Assembly (NCBI RefSeq): GCF_001457695.1
Contig: NZ_LN831025.1
Location: forward strand, 1,178,001 to 1,242,000
DNA: 64,000 nucleotides
Origin: Campylobacter jejuni
Lineage (GTDB): Bacteria; Campylobacterota; Campylobacteria; Campylobacterales; Campylobacteraceae
Reading direction: 5' to 3'
Position 1 is the first letter of the stretch, and the number at the start of each line of letters is the position of its first letter. Made by a program: the position numbers and the translations under genes. Positions 46,928 through 56,794 of this stretch are shown piece after piece. The notes under the pieces are model-generated. The model saw nothing but the letters and a program-made list of their open reading frames with translations. It was not told the origin of the DNA and did no database searches.

Positions 46928-48214
46928 TTAGACAATAAGAGCAAAAAGAGAAAAAACAAGCACGGGTAAAGTTATCAAAAAGCCAAATTTACAATATTGC
47001 CAAAAAGAAATATTAATGCCTTTTCTAGCTAAAACTCCAAGCCAAAGCAAAGTTGCCAAAGAACCTATTGGTGTAAGTTTTGGGCCTATATTTACCCCCA
47101 AAAGATGTGCATAAATCATCAAAGAATCAAAAGAAAAATTCTCAAAATATTCTTTTAATGCCAAATCTCCGATTAAAACCATAGGCAAATTATTAAACAC
47201 AGAAGATCCAAAAGCTGAAATCAAAGCCACACTAAAAATTCCACTCTTATCTTGCATCAAAAAAGCATAGCTTTTAACCAAAATTTCACTCACACCTATT
47301 TTATGTAAAGCAAAAACCACCATATAAAGCCCAAAACTAAAAAGCAAAACTCCATAAGGTGCTTCAAAAAGAATTTTAACACTTTTTTTACCTTGAATTT
47401 TTAAAACAATAAGCCAAAAAATTCCCGCCCAAAGCAAAGCAAAAAAACTTATTTTAATATCAAAAATTTCACCTATAAAAAAACTGATCACAAAAAGAAG
47501 TAAAAATACTATGCAAAGAAAAAACAATTTCAATGAAATTTGCTCTTTTTTGACTAATTTAAATTCAAGCCTTTTAGGCAAAACTCTCACATAAAACATA
47601 AAAACCATAACTATAGTAGAAAGCAAAACAAAAAAATTTGGCAAAAACATATTTTTAGCAAATTCTAAAAATTCTATCTTAAAATAATTTGCTGTAATGA
47701 TATTGGTTAAATTTGAAATAACCAAAGCGTTTGAACTTGCATCACATAAAAAAGAAAGGCTAAGTAAAAAAGAACTTAAAATAAAAGCATGATTTTTACA
47801 ATCTTTAAGAGTTGAAAATAAAGCTATAATAATAGGTGTAATGATTAAAATCGCTCCATCGTTAGCAAAAAATGCAGAAAGAAAAAAGACAAAAATCAAC
47901 AAAAATAACATCAATTTTTTTGTGCTGATATAAATTTTTTCTTGATTTTTCTCTCTAGAAAAATGCAAAATTTTACTCGCAATAAAATAAAAAAATCCTA
48001 AAGCTTCCAAGCTAAAAGAAAGGATAATCAACCCAACTAAAGTTAAAGAACTATCCCAAACCAAAGAAAAAACAAAATAAGCATCTTTAAAATCTATCAA
48101 TTGAAAAATAAAAACAAAAAAAGCCCCCAAACTAGAAAATACCCAAATAGGTAAATTCCATGGACGCCAAAAAAGTAAAACTAAAGTAGATAAAAAAATA
48201 AAAAAAGCAAGCAT
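46928..48214 (-). CDS. arsB: Arsenite efflux/permease ArsB family protein
   Basis: This 428-residue polytopic protein has 11-12 hydrophobic helices, FFANDGAILIITPIIIAL (DGA motif) and SSVFNNLPMVLIGDLAL with GVNIGPKLTPIGSLATLLWL, typical of ArsB and the wider ion-transporter superfamily. It would expel arsenite. Its gene abuts mnmG with no gap. No arsC or arsR is nearby. Confidence 0.85.
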   Translation of the reverse strand: MLAFFIFLSTLVLLFWRPWNLPIWVFSSLGAFFVFIFQLIDFKDAYFVFSLVWDSSLTLVGLIILSFSLEALGFFYFIASKILHFSREKNQEKIYISTKKLMLFLLIFVFFLSAFFANDGAILIITPIIIALFSTLKDCKNHAFILSSFLLSLSFLCDASSNALVISNLTNIITANYFKIEFLEFAKNMFLPNFFVLLSTIVMVFMFYVRVLPKRLEFKLVKKEQISLKLFFLCIVFLLLFVISFFIGEIFDIKISFFALLWAGIFWLIVLKIQGKKSVKILFEAPYGVLLFSFGLYMVVFALHKIGVSEILVKSYAFLMQDKSGIFSVALISAFGSSVFNNLPMVLIGDLALKEYFENFSFDSLMIYAHLLGVNIGPKLTPIGSLATLLWLGVLARKGINISFWQYCKFGFLITLPVLVFSLFALIV

Positions 48215-50074
48215 TTAAGCTTTTTTCTTTTGCATTTTGATATAAATTTGTAAAATATCTAACGCTGCAGGAGTAATTCCACTGATTTGACTTGCAGCAA
48301 AAATGGTTGGAGGTTTATGATGATTAAGTTTTTCTACAACCTCATTACTCAAACCGCTTACACTTTTAAAATCAAAATTTTCAGGAATTTTAAGCTCACT
48401 AAGATTTTTCATTTTTTCTACTTGAGCTTTTTGCATACTGATATAATGATAATACTTTGCCTCATTTAAAATTTCTCTTAAAGAATAATTATCCATGGTT
48501 TCAAATATAGGGTCAAGTTTTTTTAATTTTTCTATATCAAAACTTGCTCTTGCAACAATTTTTTGAAGATTGACTATAGAAGAAATTTTATCTTCTCCTA
48601 AACTCTCTAAAAAAGCATTATTTTGGTTATTAGGCGTAAATTCTTTAGAAAGTAAAAATTCAAGTCCTTTTTGAAGATTGTTTGCGATATTTTGTATATA
48701 AGTAAAATCTTGCTCGCTTAAAAGCCCTAAATCATAGCCATATTTTCCAAGTCTAAGTATAGCATTTTCTTCCCTTAAAAGCAGTCTAAATTCCGCTCTT
48801 GAAGTAAACATTCTATAAGGTTCTTTTGTGCCTTTTACTACCAAATCATCGATTAAAACTCCTATATAAGCTTCATCACGCCTTAAAATCAAAGGCTCTT
48901 TCATATCTATGCTTAAACTTGCATTGATTCCTGCCATAAAGCCTTGTGCTGCAGCCTCTTCATAACCTGTAGTTCCATTAATCTGTCCTGCACAATAAAG
49001 ATTTTTAATGTTTTTAAGTTCTAAAGTATGCTTAAGTTCAGTTGGCTCTATATAATCATATTCTATAGCATAACCAAAACGGGTTATTTTAGCATCTTCA
49101 AAACCCTTTACAGAACGCAGCATTTGAATTTGTACCTCATAAGGCAAAGAAGTAGAAAAACCGTTGATATAATACTCCGTCGCATCGATAGTTTGAGGTT
49201 CTATAAAAAGATGATGACTTTCTTTGTCGCTAAAACGATTGATTTTATCTTCTATAGAAGGACAATACCTTGGCCCTACACCTTCAATTTGTCCTGTAAA
49301 AAGTGGAGCACGATAAAAATTATTCTTAATAATCTCATGTGTAGTTGTATTAGTGCGTGCGATATAACAAGGAAGTTGAGTAGGATTAAAATTTTTTGAA
49401 CGAAAGCTAAAAGCTTTAGGATTTACATCACCATTTTGAATTTCAAGCACGCTAAAATCAATGCTTTTTGCATCCACTCTTGGGCAAGTTCCTGTTTTTA
49501 AACGCCCCATTTTTAAACCCAAAGTCTGTAGATAATTTCCTAAATTTACCGAAGCAAGCTCCCCTACCCTTCCTGCTTGAAGTTTATTTTCACCTACATG
49601 AATAAGTCCATTTAAAAAAGTTCCTGTTGTTAGGATCACTTTTTTGGCAAAATATGTATTTTCTAAATTTGTTTTTACGCCTTTAACTTCATCATTTTCT
49701 ATGATTAAAACACTCGCTTGTTCTTGAGAAATTTCTAAATTTGGAAGTTTTAAAAGTTTATTACGTGCAATGATACGGTATTTATCCATATCAATTTGTG
49801 CCCTACTTCCTTGAACGGCTACACCCTTACTCTCATTTAAAATGCGAAATTGTATCCCTGCTTCATCGGTGATTTCACCCATAAGACCACCCATGGCATC
49901 AAGTTCTTTTACCAAATGCCCTTTAGCAAGCCCACCTATAGCTGGATTACAGCTTGCTGCTCCTATTTGTTCAATCAATGTAGTTAAAAGTAAGGTTTTT
50001 TTACCCATTCTAGCAGCAGCAGCACTTGCTTCAACACCTGCATGTCCACCGCCTATAACAATGATATCAAACAT
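48215..50074 (-). CDS. mnmG: tRNA uridine 5-carboxymethylaminomethyl modification enzyme
   Basis: This 619-residue FAD enzyme (GidA) acts with MnmE to modify U34 of tRNAs. It has [10 protein letters not shown] at the N-terminus, [50 protein letters not shown], and a C-terminal helical domain. Length is normal. It is followed directly by arsB. Confidence 0.96.
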   Translation of the reverse strand: MFDIIVIGGGHAGVEASAAAARMGKKTLLLTTLIEQIGAASCNPAIGGLAKGHLVKELDAMGGLMGEITDEAGIQFRILNESKGVAVQGSRAQIDMDKYRIIARNKLLKLPNLEISQEQASVLIIENDEVKGVKTNLENTYFAKKVILTTGTFLNGLIHVGENKLQAGRVGELASVNLGNYLQTLGLKMGRLKTGTCPRVDAKSIDFSVLEIQNGDVNPKAFSFRSKNFNPTQLPCYIARTNTTTHEIIKNNFYRAPLFTGQIEGVGPRYCPSIEDKINRFSDKESHHLFIEPQTIDATEYYINGFSTSLPYEVQIQMLRSVKGFEDAKITRFGYAIEYDYIEPTELKHTLELKNIKNLYCAGQINGTTGYEEAAAQGFMAGINASLSIDMKEPLILRRDEAYIGVLIDDLVVKGTKEPYRMFTSRAEFRLLLREENAILRLGKYGYDLGLLSEQDFTYIQNIANNLQKGLEFLLSKEFTPNNQNNAFLESLGEDKISSIVNLQKIVARASFDIEKLKKLDPIFETMDNYSLREILNEAKYYHYISMQKAQVEKMKNLSELKIPENFDFKSVSGLSNEVVEKLNHHKPPTIFAASQISGITPAALDILQIYIKMQKKKA

Positions 50075-50124
50075 ATTTTGCCTTGAGAAATGTGAATTTT
50101 AAAAAGAAGGATTATATAATATTT

Positions 50125-50152
50125 AGACTTAAAACAAACTCGTTTTAAGTCT
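50125..50152 (-). terminator. Hairpin after cetB
   Basis: AGACTTAAAAC (50125-50135) and GTTTTAAGTCT (50142-50152) form a perfect 11-base stem with a 6-base loop, between the cetB stop and the mnmG start. It probably ends the cetA-cetB transcript. Confidence 0.65.
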
Positions 50153-50161
50153 AACAAAAAT

Positions 50162-50659
50162 TCATTTAGCTTCTTGAAGAGAGAAAATTAACTCATTATA
50201 AGTTTTATCTGCATCTTTACAGAAATTTTCAAGCATCTCAACACCCTTGTTTAAGCCTTGTTGCTGTTCTACTCTTAAAAGATCACTATAAAGGCTTTCT
50301 ATTGTGGAAATAGCACTTTTATTTGGCATACGACGAACAGAATAATAACCTATGATATTGTTATTAATGTCTATTGATGGGGTTACATTTGCAAAAACCC
50401 AATAGTAATTGTTATCTTTGGTTTTATTTTTTACATAAGCAAAAATTTCTTTGCCTTCTTTCATATAATCCCATAAATATTTAAAAACAGTTTTTGGCAT
50501 CTCTTTATGTCTTACTATGTTATGAGGTTTATTTAAAACTTCACCCATGGTATAACCTGCATATTTTAAAAAATCATCATTTGCATAAACTATTTTACCT
50601 TTTAAATCTGTTTTAGAAGTAATTAAACTATCTTCTTGTAAAAAAATTTCTCTTGACAT
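50162..50659 (-). CDS. cetB: PAS-domain energy-taxis sensor CetB
   Basis: This 165-residue cytosolic protein is one PAS domain of the Aer type (TSKTDLKGKIVYANDDFLKYAGY, NIVRHKEMPKTVFKYLWDYMKEGKEIFAYVKNK) followed by a short helix. In C. jejuni CetB binds FAD and signals redox state to CetA, which together act as a split Aer. It is 17 bases downstream of cetA on the same transcript. Confidence 0.92.
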   Translation of the reverse strand: MSREIFLQEDSLITSKTDLKGKIVYANDDFLKYAGYTMGEVLNKPHNIVRHKEMPKTVFKYLWDYMKEGKEIFAYVKNKTKDNNYYWVFANVTPSIDINNNIIGYYSVRRMPNKSAISTIESLYSDLLRVEQQQGLNKGVEMLENFCKDADKTYNELIFSLQEAK

Positions 50660-50676
50660 TTTCCCACCCTCTTAAT

Positions 50677-52053
50677 TTATATTTTTAATTTTGCTAAGAT
50701 TTCAGCACTTCTTTGCTCTAGTGATTTAATATCATTTACAATCGCATCATAAGCTTTTTGATCGATATAATCTTGACTTGATTCTTCTATTGCTTTTTTA
50801 GCGTTATCTTTTATAAATTCTTTAGCTAAATTTAACTCAGTTTCAGAACTAAGCTCATTAATAACACCTTGAGCTCTCTCATCTTGACAAAGATTAGAAA
50901 TTGGATCTACACTTTCAAGATTGAAATTTTGAGCCCCATTTAAATTTAAATATATATTTGATTTATAAAGAATATGATCGATTTTAACTACAGATAAAAT
51001 CAATCTCTTTGCAAAGGATCCAAAATTAACACCAAGAGCACTACTATTTTCTTCTAGACGTTTAAAAGCTTGAGAAAATTTATTAATTCTTTCTTCAGAT
51101 TCACTAACAATGTTAAAAACTTGCTCACTGCCACTTTGGATATTTACAAAATCTTGTTGCATAGTCTGAATTGCAATAGAAATTTCGCTTGTAGATCTTT
51201 GAGTTCTTTCTGCTAACTTTCTAACTTCATCAGCCACAACCGCAAAGCCTCTACCATGCTCTCCTGCACGCGCAGCTTCAATGGCGGCATTTAAAGCTAG
51301 AAGATTGGTTTGATCAGCTATATCGCGTATAACTTCAACCACTGAAGTAATATTTTGGGAATTAGCCACAAAAGTTTGCACTGTTTCCTTGCTTGAATTT
51401 ACAACATCCATTAAAGTGCCCATAGCACTTTGTAAAGAATCCACTTCTGAGCCATTTTCTGTAGCTGTATGAGTAATGGCATCAACTGTACCATATACAT
51501 TTTTCATCATACTAATATCTTGATTTAACGAGTTAGAAATTTGAGACATATCTTTATTTTGATTTCCAAGGCTTAAATCCATTAAAGTTCTTGATAAAGC
51601 ATTTTTAAAAGTAGATCTTGCTGTCACTTCTATGTTTGCTAAAGCTTTATTTATAAATTCGATATTATGAGCAAAAATTCCTTTTAAACCTTCAGGCAAA
51701 GCCTTGCGATAAAATTCACCTTTTTGAGAACATGAAATAGAAGTATTAATTTCCCTTAAGTAAGCTTCTAGCCCATCAATAGTATTGTTAAGATTATCTG
51801 CTATTTCGGCTAATTTTTTGCTTTTTGTTTTTACATAGATGATTCTATTGTCGAAATTTCCTTCTTTTAACTCTCTACAAAGAATCAAAAGTTTATCTAT
51901 CATTATTTGCTCATCTTTGTGTTGTCTAAGCAAATAAATCATTAAAACAGCGATTAAAACAAAAATTATCGCTCCAACAAAATATGAATAAAAGACACCT
52001 AAAACACCGATAACACTTAGAAAAATAGTTAATAATAATCCATTTTTCACCAT
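50677..52053 (-). CDS. cetA: Energy-taxis signalling protein CetA
   Basis: This 459-residue chemotaxis transducer has one N-terminal hydrophobic hairpin ([32 protein letters not shown]), a HAMP-like region and an MCP signalling domain with the conserved hairpin tip ([43 protein letters not shown]). It has no periplasmic sensor domain; sensing is by CetB and CetC. I chose the ATG at 52053 (AAAGGGG upstream), not an in-frame start at 52098. Confidence 0.92.
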   Translation of the reverse strand: MVKNGLLLTIFLSVIGVLGVFYSYFVGAIIFVLIAVLMIYLLRQHKDEQIMIDKLLILCRELKEGNFDNRIIYVKTKSKKLAEIADNLNNTIDGLEAYLREINTSISCSQKGEFYRKALPEGLKGIFAHNIEFINKALANIEVTARSTFKNALSRTLMDLSLGNQNKDMSQISNSLNQDISMMKNVYGTVDAITHTATENGSEVDSLQSAMGTLMDVVNSSKETVQTFVANSQNITSVVEVIRDIADQTNLLALNAAIEAARAGEHGRGFAVVADEVRKLAERTQRSTSEISIAIQTMQQDFVNIQSGSEQVFNIVSESEERINKFSQAFKRLEENSSALGVNFGSFAKRLILSVVKIDHILYKSNIYLNLNGAQNFNLESVDPISNLCQDERAQGVINELSSETELNLAKEFIKDNAKKAIEESSQDYIDQKAYDAIVNDIKSLEQRSAEILAKLKI

Positions 52054-52173
52054 AAATTTACCCCTTTTTATTGAAAATTTTTTGAAATCATAAATCAAAA
52101 CAATACTTTAATAATATATTACTTTAATTTCTAGGTGAAAATTATACAATAAAAAAGATTAAATATATCTTAT

Positions 52174-52668
52174 TTAATTATTTTCTTGTAAGTTAAAAAT
52201 AAGTTCATTATAAGTCATTTTATAAGAACTTACAATATCCATTAAAGCTGAAACTCCAGCATTAATGCCTGATTTTTGCTCTTTTTCAAGTAAAATTTTA
52301 TAAACTTCTTCAATTATAGAAAGAGATTTTCTATTGGGTGCACGACGAACAGAATAATAATTGATGATATCTCCATTAGCATCAAATGAAGCACTTACAT
52401 TTGCAAAAACCCAGTAAAAATTACCATCTTTGGCTTTATTTTTCACAAATGCAAAAATTTCATCTCCTTTTTGAATATAATCCCAAAGACATTTAAATAC
52501 AGTGCGTGGCATATCTTCATGTCTTACTATATTATGAGATTTATACAAAAGTTCATCAACTTTATAACCTGCGTATTTTAAAAAGTCATTATTGGCATAA
52601 ATGATATTCCCCTTAAGATCTGTTTTAGAAGTAATTAAAGCATTTTCAGACAAAACTATTTCTTTCAT
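52174..52668 (-). CDS. cetC: PAS-domain energy-taxis protein CetC
   Basis: This 164-residue PAS protein is a clear paralogue of CetB (ENALITSKTDLKGNIIYANNDFLKYAGY, RHEDMPRTVFKCLWDYIQKGDEIFAFVKNK). It lies upstream of cetA, separated by 120 bases, so it is not on the same short-gap operon. In published models the CetA/B/C set tunes energy taxis. Confidence 0.87.
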   Translation of the reverse strand: MKEIVLSENALITSKTDLKGNIIYANNDFLKYAGYKVDELLYKSHNIVRHEDMPRTVFKCLWDYIQKGDEIFAFVKNKAKDGNFYWVFANVSASFDANGDIINYYSVRRAPNRKSLSIIEEVYKILLEKEQKSGINAGVSALMDIVSSYKMTYNELIFNLQENN

Positions 52669-52940
52669 AATTTAAAACATCCCAATAAAACAAATAAATC
52701 AAAAATAGAATTATTACCAATAACAAACAACAAAAAGCAAACTGAATTGCAAAATTATAAAATTTTCAAAACATATTTTAAAATTCATAATATGCAAATA
52801 ATGAGAAATTTTGTAACATATATATAAAAAATTGTCATATCATAATAAAAGAAAGTATTTCTAGATTTGTTTTTTTGTTAAAATTTACAATACGCATTGT
52901 TAAAATTATATTTTACAAAGATCAAAAGGAGTGAATAAAC
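52669..52940. promoter_or_regulatory. AT-rich divergent region between cetC and dctA
   Basis: These 272 bases hold no convincing gene. A T-run followed by TTAAAATT (near 52870-52880) and TTAAAATTATATTTTA (near 52898-52913) are candidate -10 regions for dctA; the cetC promoter must face the other way. No operator was recognised. Confidence 0.35.
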
Positions 52941-54317
52941 TTGGAAACTTTAAGTCAAACTTTAGCTGAAAGAAAACCGCCTTTATATAAACGTATTATC
53001 AAAAGTCTTGGATTTTGGGTGATTATAGGCATTATTGCAGGTATTGTACTTGGCTATACAGATAAAGAATTAGCCATTGCTAGCAAACCAGGAGTTGATT
53101 ATTTTATAGGTGCTTTAAAGGTTCTTATAGGCCCTATTATTTTTGTTACTTTGGTTTTGGGCATCATTAGTCTTGAAAGTTTAAAAAAAGTAGGTAGCAT
53201 TGGTGCTAAAGCGGTTATTTACTTTGAAGTTGTAAGTACTTTAGCACTTGCTATAGGTATTTTTATGGCAAATGTTATGCAACCAGGCCATGGAATGAAT
53301 CTTGATCCAAGTCAACTTGATACAAAAAGCGTTCAAAAATACATTTCTCAAACCACAGAAGTAAGTGCGAGCTCTGAGATTATGCATATTTTAAAAGATG
53401 CTATGCCTACTGATATTATCACGCCTTTTACAGAAGGAAAAACCATACAAGTTTTAGTTATTGCTATAATTACTGCTTTGATTATTTCTTTAATGAGAAT
53501 AGAAGACAAACAGGCAATTCAAAGAGTTTTTGAAGTGGTGCAAAATTTTGTTTTTAAAATTTTACAAATCATTATGTATTTTAGTCCTATTGCCGCCTTT
53601 TCAGCAATGGCTGTACTCATAGCTCAATATGGAATTGGCTCTTTGATCAACTTGGCATATTTACTTTTAGTAATGCTGATTTCATGTCTTGTTTTTATAT
53701 TTGGAATCTTAGGTCTGATTTGTTATTTTGCAAAAGTAAATATCTTCAAATTTATGAGATTTATCTCAAGAGAAGTATTGATCGTTTTTGCAACCAGTTC
53801 AAGCGAGTCTGCACTTGCTCCTTTAATGAGAAAACTAGAAAAAGCAGGACTTTCTAAAGCAACAGTCGGACTTGTTTTACCAACGGGATATAGTTTTAAT
53901 CTTGATTGTACAAATATTTATCTAGCTATGAGCTTAATCTTTCTAGCACAAGCTTTCAATGTAAATTTAAGTTTAGCACACGAAATCAGTATTTTAATAG
54001 TATTAATGATAGCCTCAAAAGGTGCAGTAGGTGTAACTGGATCAGGTTTTATAGTGCTTGGAAGTACGCTTGCAGCTCTAGGAAATATGGAAATTTCTGA
54101 AGCAAATGCAACCTTAGCACAAGTTCTACCAGTAGCTGCTATAGGTGTTCTTTTAGGTGTTGATAAATTTATGTCTGAAATGAGAGCGGTTGGAAATCTT
54201 TGTGGAAATTCAGTAGCAGCCTTAATCGTTGCCATCTGGGATAAACAAATTGATTGGGAAAAATTCCGCTATGCTATGGATAATCCGGAAAAATTCCATA
54301 ATGCTGGAATGAACTAA
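52941..54317 (+). CDS. dctA: C4-dicarboxylate/cation symporter DctA-type
   Basis: This 458-residue DAACS-family carrier has ASSSESALAPLMRKLEKAG (serine-rich motif), LPTGYSFNLDCTNIYLAMSLIFLAQAF and SKGAVGVTGSGFIVLGSTLAALG, matching DctA/GltP. It would import succinate, fumarate, malate or aspartate/glutamate. The start is TTG at 52941, 9 bases after AAGGAG; no ATG or GTG fits the frame. Convergent with the next gene (4-base overlap). Confidence 0.88.
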   Translation: METLSQTLAERKPPLYKRIIKSLGFWVIIGIIAGIVLGYTDKELAIASKPGVDYFIGALKVLIGPIIFVTLVLGIISLESLKKVGSIGAKAVIYFEVVSTLALAIGIFMANVMQPGHGMNLDPSQLDTKSVQKYISQTTEVSASSEIMHILKDAMPTDIITPFTEGKTIQVLVIAIITALIISLMRIEDKQAIQRVFEVVQNFVFKILQIIMYFSPIAAFSAMAVLIAQYGIGSLINLAYLLLVMLISCLVFIFGILGLICYFAKVNIFKFMRFISREVLIVFATSSSESALAPLMRKLEKAGLSKATVGLVLPTGYSFNLDCTNIYLAMSLIFLAQAFNVNLSLAHEISILIVLMIASKGAVGVTGSGFIVLGSTLAALGNMEISEANATLAQVLPVAAIGVLLGVDKFMSEMRAVGNLCGNSVAALIVAIWDKQIDWEKFRYAMDNPEKFHNAGMN

Positions 54318-55120
54318 TGGGTTCTTTGGAGGAAATCATATCGATTAACCTCCTCTAAAGTATTATCTTTTTTCCTAAATTGTTTTAAAAAACTTTCATT
54401 AAAATTAAAACTAAATCCAACTTGAACAACGGTATCATCAATAGTCTCTCTTGCACTATAATCACGACGCAATAAACTTAAACTAAATACACTATAAGGA
54501 GAGTAAGATACTTGATAATTAGTTTTATCATTATCCTTACTTATATCAAAAGCAAAAGCGGTATAAGTTGGAATTACAAAACTCATTCCAAGCTGTAAAT
54601 TTTTTTCTGCTTCATTGGGTATATAATAATTACTATAAGCCTTTATAAATTTACTATAACCAAACTCTGTACCAAAGCTTTTAGTATCTTTTTGTTCCTT
54701 TTGTTTATCAATAAAACCATTAACTCCAAATAAAAAATCATCTTTTTCATAACGATTGATTAAACCCCATGAGTAATTATAATTATCTTGAGCCACAAAA
54801 AGTTCTTTTTGAAAAAGCAAAGAATTATTCTCCCCCTCATAAAGAGAACTTAAATTTTTAACCTGTGCGTTTTCATTTTGAAAATCTAAATTCCCATCTG
54901 TTTTATCTATACCATTATTATTTTCTAAAGTTTTTGAAAGTAAGCTATCAAAAGTGCTTTTAAAATCCACATTCTCTTCTTGAATTTTTGGAGCTTCTTT
55001 GGTATTTTTATAATCAAAGTGCTCCCAAGAATTTTGATTATTATTTTTTGCTAAAGCCTCTGTAAGTTCATCGGCATTGAGTAAAGAAAACAATGCTATT
55101 ATATAAAAAATACCCCTCAT
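54314..55120 (-). CDS. Secreted beta-rich protein, inverse-autotransporter-barrel-like
   Basis: This 268-residue protein has a signal peptide (MRGIFYIIALFSLLNA), a low-complexity polar segment (residues 20-95), then short alternating beta-type stretches: NYSWGLINRYEKDDFLFGVNGFIDKQ, NLQLGMSFVIPTYTAFAFDIS, VSLLRRDYSARETIDDT and VQVGFSFNFNESF. The GVNGFID and LLRRDYSAR patterns recall the beta-barrel of inverse autotransporters (intimin family), but it lacks passenger domains and may be only a fragment. No family is assigned. It is monocistronic. Confidence 0.65.
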   Translation of the reverse strand: MRGIFYIIALFSLLNADELTEALAKNNNQNSWEHFDYKNTKEAPKIQEENVDFKSTFDSLLSKTLENNNGIDKTDGNLDFQNENAQVKNLSSLYEGENNSLLFQKELFVAQDNYNYSWGLINRYEKDDFLFGVNGFIDKQKEQKDTKSFGTEFGYSKFIKAYSNYYIPNEAEKNLQLGMSFVIPTYTAFAFDISKDNDKTNYQVSYSPYSVFSLSLLRRDYSARETIDDTVVQVGFSFNFNESFLKQFRKKDNTLEEVNRYDFLQRTH

Positions 55121-55233
55121 TATTCTTATATTCCTTATTATTTCTTGTTTGAGTATTTATTATAAAAAAATAATATAAATAAAATTCCACAAAGACTAAA
55201 AAATAAAATTAGCAAATTTAAAGTAAATAAGTG

Positions 55234-55239
55234 TATAAT
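55234..55239 (+). promoter_or_regulatory. -10 element upstream of PiT phosphate transporter
   Basis: TATAAT preceded by GTG lies 22 bases before the ATG at 55261, leaving a very short 5' leader with AAAAAAGGG as ribosome-binding site. Confidence 0.55.
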
Positions 55240-55260
55240 TAAAATAAAAAAGGGTTATTA

Positions 55261-56787
55261 ATGCAAAAAGACAACCTCATAGCTTTTGTTATTTTTATTA
55301 TCAGTACTATCGCATTTGTTATTTGGGGATTTGGTTATATTTCGCAACATCAACTGATTCTTTTTATTCTTGCTTCTATATTTGGTATTTTTATGGCATT
55401 TAATATAGGTGGAAATGATGTAGCCAATTCTTTTGGAACAAGCGTTGGCGCAAAAACAGTAACCATTAAACAAGCTTTAATTATAGCAGCTGTTTTTGAG
55501 CTAAGCGGGGCAATCTTCGCAGGTGCAGAAGTTACTAAGACCATACGCAGCGGTATTGTTATTTTTCCAAATTCTTTAGATCCTATGCTTTTTGTTATCA
55601 TTATGCTTGCTGCACTTTTAAGCTCTGGGGTTTGGATTTTTATTGCAACCAAGAAAGGCTTACCTGTATCAACCACACACAGTATAGTTGGTGGAATTGT
55701 AGGTGCTAGCATTATGATGGGGCTTTTAAAATTTGATGGGATCCAAACACTCTCTATGGTTAAATGGAGTGAAATTTTAAGAATAGCTATTTCTTGGGTA
55801 GCCTCGCCTCTTTTAGGGGGTATTGTAGCTTATATTATTTATTCATATATTGATAAGAAAATTTTAAAACCATCAGAAAAACTAAATGATGATTTGAAAA
55901 ATATCAAAAAAGAAAGAAAAAAATTCAAAGAAGAATATTTTTTAAATTTAAAAACAAAACCCCAAGAAGAACAAATCAAAGAGCTTTCCGCTATAGCTTT
56001 AGATGAGGAAGAACAAGAAAATAATTTCTATAGAAATAAAATGAAGGAATTTAAGGATCAAGAAAAAGATATAGATATTTACTCTATTTTAAAAACTCAT
56101 ATGCCAATCATTGCTTGTATTGCTGCTGCTATCATTTCGGCAATGTTTTTATTTAAAGGTTTAAATAATGTTAGCACTTTGGATATTTTACAAAACTTTT
56201 GGATTATCGGAATTATAGGAACTATAAGTTATGTTGTAACATTTGCTATAGTCAAAATCGTTAAAAAAACAGAACTTAATAAAACTACTGATAGAATTTT
56301 CTCATGGTTTCAAATATTTACAGCCTCTAGTTTTGCATTTTCACACGGAGCCAATGATATAGCCAATGCTATAGGTCCTTTTGCAGCGATTTTAGATGTC
56401 TTAAAAAACGGCACAATTAACGCGACTTCTCCTGTACCTTTTGCTGCTTTAGCTATGTTTGGAGTTGCTCTAGTTGTAGGACTTTGGTTTTTAGGTAAAG
56501 AAGTGATTACTACAGTGGGTTCAAAACTTGCAACCATACGCCCTACTACTGGATTTTCTGCAGAACTTGGTGCAAGCATAGTTATACTCTTAGCTACACA
56601 ATTTGGAATTCCTGTTAGCTCCACCCATATACTCATAGGTGCTATATTGGGTATAGGAGTGTATAATAAAAACGCAAATTGGATTATGATGAAGCCTATA
56701 GGATTGGCTTGGATTATCACTTTACCAGCTGCTGGTATTATGGCAGCACTTGTATTTTTAGGATTTAAACTATCTTTAGGAATTTAA
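55261..56787 (+). CDS. Inorganic phosphate transporter, PiT family
   Basis: This 508-residue transporter has the duplicated PiT signature: GGNDVANSFGTSVGAKTVT (residues 50-68) and SHGANDIANAIGPFAA (near residue 362). A cytoplasmic, charged linker (about residues 205-275) lies between the two halves. It should import metal-phosphate driven by proton or sodium. Single gene, convergent with pyrC-type gene across 7 bases. Confidence 0.9.
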   Translation: MQKDNLIAFVIFIISTIAFVIWGFGYISQHQLILFILASIFGIFMAFNIGGNDVANSFGTSVGAKTVTIKQALIIAAVFELSGAIFAGAEVTKTIRSGIVIFPNSLDPMLFVIIMLAALLSSGVWIFIATKKGLPVSTTHSIVGGIVGASIMMGLLKFDGIQTLSMVKWSEILRIAISWVASPLLGGIVAYIIYSYIDKKILKPSEKLNDDLKNIKKERKKFKEEYFLNLKTKPQEEQIKELSAIALDEEEQENNFYRNKMKEFKDQEKDIDIYSILKTHMPIIACIAAAIISAMFLFKGLNNVSTLDILQNFWIIGIIGTISYVVTFAIVKIVKKTELNKTTDRIFSWFQIFTASSFAFSHGANDIANAIGPFAAILDVLKNGTINATSPVPFAALAMFGVALVVGLWFLGKEVITTVGSKLATIRPTTGFSAELGASIVILLATQFGIPVSSTHILIGAILGIGVYNKNANWIMMKPIGLAWIITLPAAGIMAALVFLGFKLSLGI

Positions 56788-56794
56788 GTAAAGC

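Noticed and set aside
53918-54235. Minus-strand frame inside dctA
   Set aside because: It is antisense to a conserved transporter and gives no recognisable protein.
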